Positions 6,251 through 8,981 of a DNA stretch of 8,981 nt are shown piece by piece. The notes beneath the pieces were generated by a model, which searched no databases, was not told where the DNA came from, and saw only the letters and a program-made list of their open reading frames with translations. How positions within the stretch are numbered: the first letter of the stretch is position 1; the number at the start of each line of letters is the position of its first letter. The DNA is from Bacillota bacterium (lineage in GTDB: Bacteria > Bacillota_E > JAJZYS01 > JAILZS01), in the NCBI GenBank assembly GCA_021817625.1, contig JAKASY010000049.1, forward strand, positions 1 to 8,981, in the 5' to 3' direction. Position numbers and translations under genes: made by a program.

Positions 6251-7399
6251 CTACCCGCCCTTTCCGGCCGCGAGGCCCGTGAGCACCTGCTCGCTCACGA
6301 TCGCCTGTGCCTGGTCGTTCATCGTCATCGCGTAGCCCTGGTTCGCGGCCGTGCCGTCGATCACGAACTCCATCAGCACGAAGTCGCTGCCCCGCGCCTC
6401 GTTCCACCACTCCCCGGTGGCGGCGCGCGTCTTGTCGATGCCGGGCTGGGCCTCGTCGGCGACGCTCCAGGTGGCCATGTCGACAGACCGGTACCGGGGC
6501 ATGTTCCACGGCGCGCTGCCCGCCTTGGTGATCGCGTCGTTCAGGGCCTGCGCCGCCCTGGCGCTCGGCGTGCGCACGACAAGCTCGTACACCACGACGG
6601 CCATCACGCGGCTGTCCTGGGCGACTTTCCCGCGCTCTAGCCGCCACTCGGCCTCGCTGCACGTGTAGCCGGGGCCGCCGCCGGTGATGGCGCCGCAGTC
6701 CGCGATCGGCGCCCGCGCCGCAACCGGGGTGTACGCGGGGCCGAGGTCGCTCTGGCCCAGGAGGAGGGAGCCCGCGGGCCGGACCGGCGACGGAAGCCCG
6801 AGGCCGAGGCCGAGGCCCGCCCGGTCGAGCGCCAGCGTGGCCTGATCCTTGACGGCCTGGTCGAACGCGAAGGTCACGGTGTTCGGCTCGACCACGTACA
6901 CCAGGAGCCCGAAGTCCGCACCGCGCCGAAACCACCACCAGTCGCTGTAGTGGGTGCGCGCCAGACGGGACGGGGCGATCCGCCACCCGAGGGCCCAGGT
7001 GGCGCTGTAGAGCCTCTTGTACTGGGGCAGGCGCCAGGGCGGGCCCGCTACGCGGTCGATCGCGCTCTCGAGGCTGTACGCCGCCTGGTCGCTCGCGGTG
7101 TGGACGACGAGCTCGTAGACGACGAGGGCCTCGTCCCGCATCGCGCCTGCGACGGCGGACGCCCGGAGCCGCCACAGGGCCTGGGAGCACTGCGCGCCCC
7201 GCAGGCCGGAGGTGACGGCGGCGCAGCTCACCCCCGTCCCGGTTGCGCTCAGGGCCTGGTAGCCCGCACCGAGGCTGGCCGTGGACAGGAGCGGGCTCGG
7301 AGCCGCAGCGCCCGCGCCGCCTGCCGCCACGCATGCGGCGGCGAGGAGCGGCAGGCTGGCGAGCACGGCACGGGCGATCGGGTATACGGACCTGGGCAT
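6251..7399 (-). CDS. Secreted or lipid-anchored protein of unknown family, duplicated domain (paralogue A)
   Basis: A 382-residue protein whose ATG (7399-7397) sits 8 bases after GGGAGGA, so the start is secure and the longer open frame is not used. Residues 1-33 form a signal sequence; LLAAAC at 18-23 is an imperfect lipobox, so it may be lipid-anchored at C23 or cleaved after GAAA. The rest is two related domains, about 37-195 and 211-377. Shared marks are an LG-x-Y motif near each start, Cys pairs C59/C71 and C235/C247 with identical spacing, YELVV at 95-99 and 271-275, a PW motif at 120-121 and 297-298, a TW motif, a Trp cluster (DWWWFRRGADF at 153-163; EWWNEARGSDF at 330-340), and a DQA near the end. 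The Cys pairs probably form disulfides outside the cytoplasm. A GL run (195-202) links the domains. I recognise no family; a binding or sensory role is a guess. It is the paralogue of the gene at 7592-8752. Confidence 0.9.
   Translation of the reverse strand: MPRSVYPIARAVLASLPLLAAACVAAGGAGAAAPSPLLSTASLGAGYQALSATGTGVSCAAVTSGLRGAQCSQALWRLRASAVAGAMRDEALVVYELVVHTASDQAAYSLESAIDRVAGPPWRLPQYKRLYSATWALGWRIAPSRLARTHYSDWWWFRRGADFGLLVYVVEPNTVTFAFDQAVKDQATLALDRAGLGLGLGLPSPVRPAGSLLLGQSDLGPAYTPVAARAPIADCGAITGGGPGYTCSEAEWRLERGKVAQDSRVMAVVVYELVVRTPSARAAQALNDAITKAGSAPWNMPRYRSVDMATWSVADEAQPGIDKTRAATGEWWNEARGSDFVLMEFVIDGTAANQGYAMTMNDQAQAIVSEQVLTGLAAGKGG
6800..6817. repeat. Three tandem GAGGCC hexamers
   Basis: Three exact head-to-tail hexamers inside paralogue A encode its Gly-Leu run (about residues 195-202) at the junction between the two domains. 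Paralogue B has a different linker here, so the repeat arose by local slippage after the genes separated. Confidence 0.7.
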
Positions 7400-7407
7400 G
7401 TACGGCT

Positions 7408-7414
7408 TCCTCCC
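7408..7414 (-). promoter_or_regulatory. Shine-Dalgarno site of paralogue A
   Basis: GGGAGGA on the minus strand, 8 bases before the ATG at 7399. It decides the start in favour of the 382-residue protein with an N-terminal signal sequence. Confidence 0.8.
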
Positions 7415-7525
7415 TTCACCGATCGAGGGCGCTCCGGTCCGGCTGGCGGGGACCGGCGCGCTGCGGCCGAGGCTGGGTCTGGCGGGCTCCCGGTCACGGG
7501 GCACGTGCGGCGTGCCAGGGCTGAT

Positions 7526-7549
7526 CGGCACGGGTCCGTGCCCGTGCCG
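7526..7549 (-). terminator. Hairpin in the gap between the two paralogues
   Basis: CGGCACGGG and CCCGTGCCG form a perfect 9-bp stem with a six-base loop (7535-7540), about 40 bases after the stop of paralogue B (7592) and well before paralogue A. It could be a terminator, attenuator or mRNA-stabilising stem. No T-run is present. Confidence 0.4.
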
Positions 7550-7591
7550 GCCGGGCGGCGGCTACCCGCAGGCCCGCCGGACCGGCGCGCG

Positions 7592-8752
7592 CTAGCCGCT
7601 CGCGGCAGCCGTCAGCGACGCGAGGATCTGCTCGCTCACGATAGCGTCGGCCTGGTCGGTCATCGTCTCGTCGTAGTTCTGGGCAGCAGCGGTGCCGTCG
7701 ATCACGAAGTCCAGGAGGATGAAGTCGCTACCGCGCACGCGCTGCCACCAGTCGCCGGTAGCGGCGCTTATGTTCGCGATCCCGGGCTGGACCTGGCCCG
7801 CCAGGTTCCACATGGCGGTGTCCACCGGCTTGTACTGGGCCATGTTCCAGGGCTCGCCGTTGCCGCTCGTGGCGATCGCGTTGTCCAGGGCCTGGGCGTC
7901 GCTCGCGCTCGGCGTCTGCACGACCAGCTCGTACGCGGCCACCGCGGACTGGGAGCTCTGGGCGGCGACGGCGGCGCCCTGCATCTCCCACACGCCCTCG
8001 GTACACGTGTAGCCGGCGCTGGCGCCGGTCACGACGGCGCAGTCGGCGATGGGCGCGCTCTCGGGCACGGCGCTATACGCCGCTCCGAAGTCGCTCTGGT
8101 CGAGGAGGAGCGAGCCGCCGAGGCGCACGACGGAGGGCAGGCTGATGCCGAACTGCTCCTCGTCGACCGCTGTGGCCGCCTGGTCGCGCATCGCCTGGTC
8201 GAAAGCGTTGGTCGTGGCGTTCGGCACGATCTCGAACACCAGGAGGACGAAGTCGTTGCCGCGGTCGAGCCACCACCAGTCGTAGTCGTGCGGGCCGAGA
8301 CGGCGCGGCGCGACCTTGAAGCCCAGACGCCAGGTGGCGACCTTGAGCGAACGGTAGGGCCTCAGCCGCCACGGCCTCGCGCCGTTCGCGTTGGCAGCCG
8401 TGGACAAGCCCTGCGCGTCCTGCGCGCTCTGCGTCGTCACCACGAGCTCGTAGGCGAGGAGCGCCTCGCCCCGGAGCGTGCTCTTCACGACCGCCGGCCT
8501 CAGCCGCCACAGCGCCTGGCTGCACGTCGCACCCGTAAGGCCGGCGGTGACGGCGGTGCAGCTCAGCTTGGCGAGACCCGGGTTCAGAGGCTCGTAGCTC
8601 GCGCCCAGGGCGGTAGCGGGGAGAAGGGCGCTGGGCGCGCTCTGGGCGCGGGCAGCCTGGGCCGCCCCGGCCGCGGCCACAAGCGGCAGGCAGACGACCG
8701 CGGCGCGCGCCATGGCAGCCAGTCGGATCCGTAGGCTCGGGCCTCGAGTCAT
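7592..8752 (-). CDS. Secreted protein of unknown family, duplicated domain (paralogue B)
   Basis: A 386-residue protein. The ATG at 8752-8750 is chosen because GGAAGGG lies 9 bases upstream; a further ATG at 8713 would give a shorter leader without a good ribosome site. Residues 7-36 are an Arg-containing signal peptide with a hydrophobic core (ARAAVVCLPLVAAAGAAQA) and likely cleavage near AQA or ARA. The mature part is two domains, about 43-196 and 213-380. Each has a Cys pair (C65/C77, C238/C250) with the same spacing as in paralogue A, a YELVV strand (101-105, 274-278), PW (127-128, 301-302), ATW/AMW, a Trp-rich motif (DWWWLDRGNDF 158-168; DWWQRVRGSDF 334-344), and a DQA near the end. Its second domain is much closer to the second domain of paralogue A (SDF, FVIDGTAA, IVSEQ) than to its own first domain. 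It begins 5 bases after the stop of an upstream beta-propeller gene, so the two are probably co-translated. Family and function not recognised. Confidence 0.9.
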   Translation of the reverse strand: MTRGPSLRIRLAAMARAAVVCLPLVAAAGAAQAARAQSAPSALLPATALGASYEPLNPGLAKLSCTAVTAGLTGATCSQALWRLRPAVVKSTLRGEALLAYELVVTTQSAQDAQGLSTAANANGARPWRLRPYRSLKVATWRLGFKVAPRRLGPHDYDWWWLDRGNDFVLLVFEIVPNATTNAFDQAMRDQAATAVDEEQFGISLPSVVRLGGSLLLDQSDFGAAYSAVPESAPIADCAVVTGASAGYTCTEGVWEMQGAAVAAQSSQSAVAAYELVVQTPSASDAQALDNAIATSGNGEPWNMAQYKPVDTAMWNLAGQVQPGIANISAATGDWWQRVRGSDFILLDFVIDGTAAAQNYDETMTDQADAIVSEQILASLTAAASG

Positions 8753-8757
8753 CGTGC

Positions 8758-8981
8758 CTAACCCTTCCACTTGTTCGCAGTCGAGCCGTACGACCACTGG
8801 TCGATGTCGAACACGTGCGAGATGCTGGTCGTGCCGTGGTGCTGGCCGTCGATCGTGAAATACGACATCTGGCCGCCCGGCGGCTGACCGGTGTCCGACA
8901 CGTAGACGACCTCGGTGCTGTTGGGCGCGAACTGGGGCGACCAGTTGTCGTGCGCGGAGTTCGTGAACTGGACTCGCTGCT
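8758..8981 (-). CDS. C-terminal end of a TolB/PD40-like beta-propeller protein (partial)
   Basis: The last 73 residues of a gene entering from the right edge, ending at TAG (8760-8758). The sequence contains HDNWSPQFAPNSTEVVYVSD, the typical PD40 repeat of TolB-like beta-propellers (a W-SP, then a strand reading VVYVSD), followed by GGQMSYFTIDG, another strand that fits a blade, and GHH-like polar loops. Codon use is typical of the neighbouring genes. Proteins of this kind are usually periplasmic or cell-surface and bind partners or carbohydrate. The 5-base gap to paralogue B, whose ribosome binding site overlaps this 3' end, implies a shared transcript and possibly a shared role at the cell surface. 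With only the end visible, the full function cannot be called. Confidence 0.75.
   Translation of the reverse strand, partial: QRVQFTNSAHDNWSPQFAPNSTEVVYVSDTGQPPGGQMSYFTIDGQHHGTTSISHVFDIDQWSYGSTANKWKG
8762..8768 (-). promoter_or_regulatory. Shine-Dalgarno site of paralogue B inside the upstream gene
   Basis: GGAAGGG on the minus strand, 9 bases before the ATG at 8752, lies within the last codons of the beta-propeller gene. This favours translational coupling of the two genes. Confidence 0.65.

Noticed and set aside
4098..7334. Minus-strand open frame of 1078 codons
   Set aside because: It runs antisense through the helicase-associated gene's 3' end and the phosphoesterase and out of frame through paralogue A; low-complexity translation.
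6950..8734. Plus-strand open frame of 594 codons
   Set aside because: Antisense shadow of the two paralogues, whose minus-strand products have signal peptides and conserved repeats.
1..8981. CRISPR array, insertion sequence or phage/defence genes
   Set aside because: No regularly spaced repeats, transposase or terminal inverted repeats, integrase, or recognisable defence proteins were seen; XPB context here is repair-like rather than defence.

Overview
This is a very GC-rich window (roughly 70-75% by eye) with strong G/C preference at third codon positions. Such composition makes nearly every antisense frame look open, so most long ORFs here are shadows. An XPB-type repair helicase remnant, helicase-associated companions and many secreted proteins of unknown family suggest a high-GC Chloroflexota- or Actinomycetota-like bacterium, perhaps from soil or a metagenome. 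That placement is inference; no rRNA or other marker gene is present. I see no tRNA, rRNA, CRISPR array, transposase, phage gene or known defence system.

Left third (1-4289), a DNA-repair-helicase neighbourhood. Reading leftwards on the minus strand from about 2338 are: (i) the N-terminal domain of a bacterial XPB helicase, cut off before the ATPase motor and without a clean in-frame start; (ii) a conserved hypothetical gene (780-1523); and (iii) a partial gene running off the left edge (1-741) that looks like a helicase-associated winged-helix protein. Divergently, on the plus strand, lies a complete 609-residue helicase-associated protein (2460-4289) with a Helicase_C_3-like C-terminal region and a strong ribosome binding site. 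XPB with a helicase-associated partner is a known bacterial pairing, as in Mycobacterium Rv0861c/Rv0862c. Here the partners look intact while the motor is missing.

Middle (4290-6250). About 370 bases of apparently non-coding DNA precede a secreted phosphoesterase of the phospholipase C / AcpA acid phosphatase superfamily (4662-6182), which carries an extra small beta-rich domain at its N-terminus. A perfect 14-bp inverted repeat follows and separates it from convergent genes.

Right third (6251-8981), minus strand. The C-terminal end of a TolB/PD40-type beta-propeller gene (8758-8981) is followed after 5 bases by a secreted protein of unknown family (7592-8752) and, after 192 bases, by its paralogue (6251-7399). 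Each paralogue is an internal duplication of a domain of about 160 residues with a conserved Cys-x11-Cys pair, a YELVV strand and Trp-rich motifs, giving four copies in all. This repeated exported domain and the motor-less XPB locus are the two items most worth following up.
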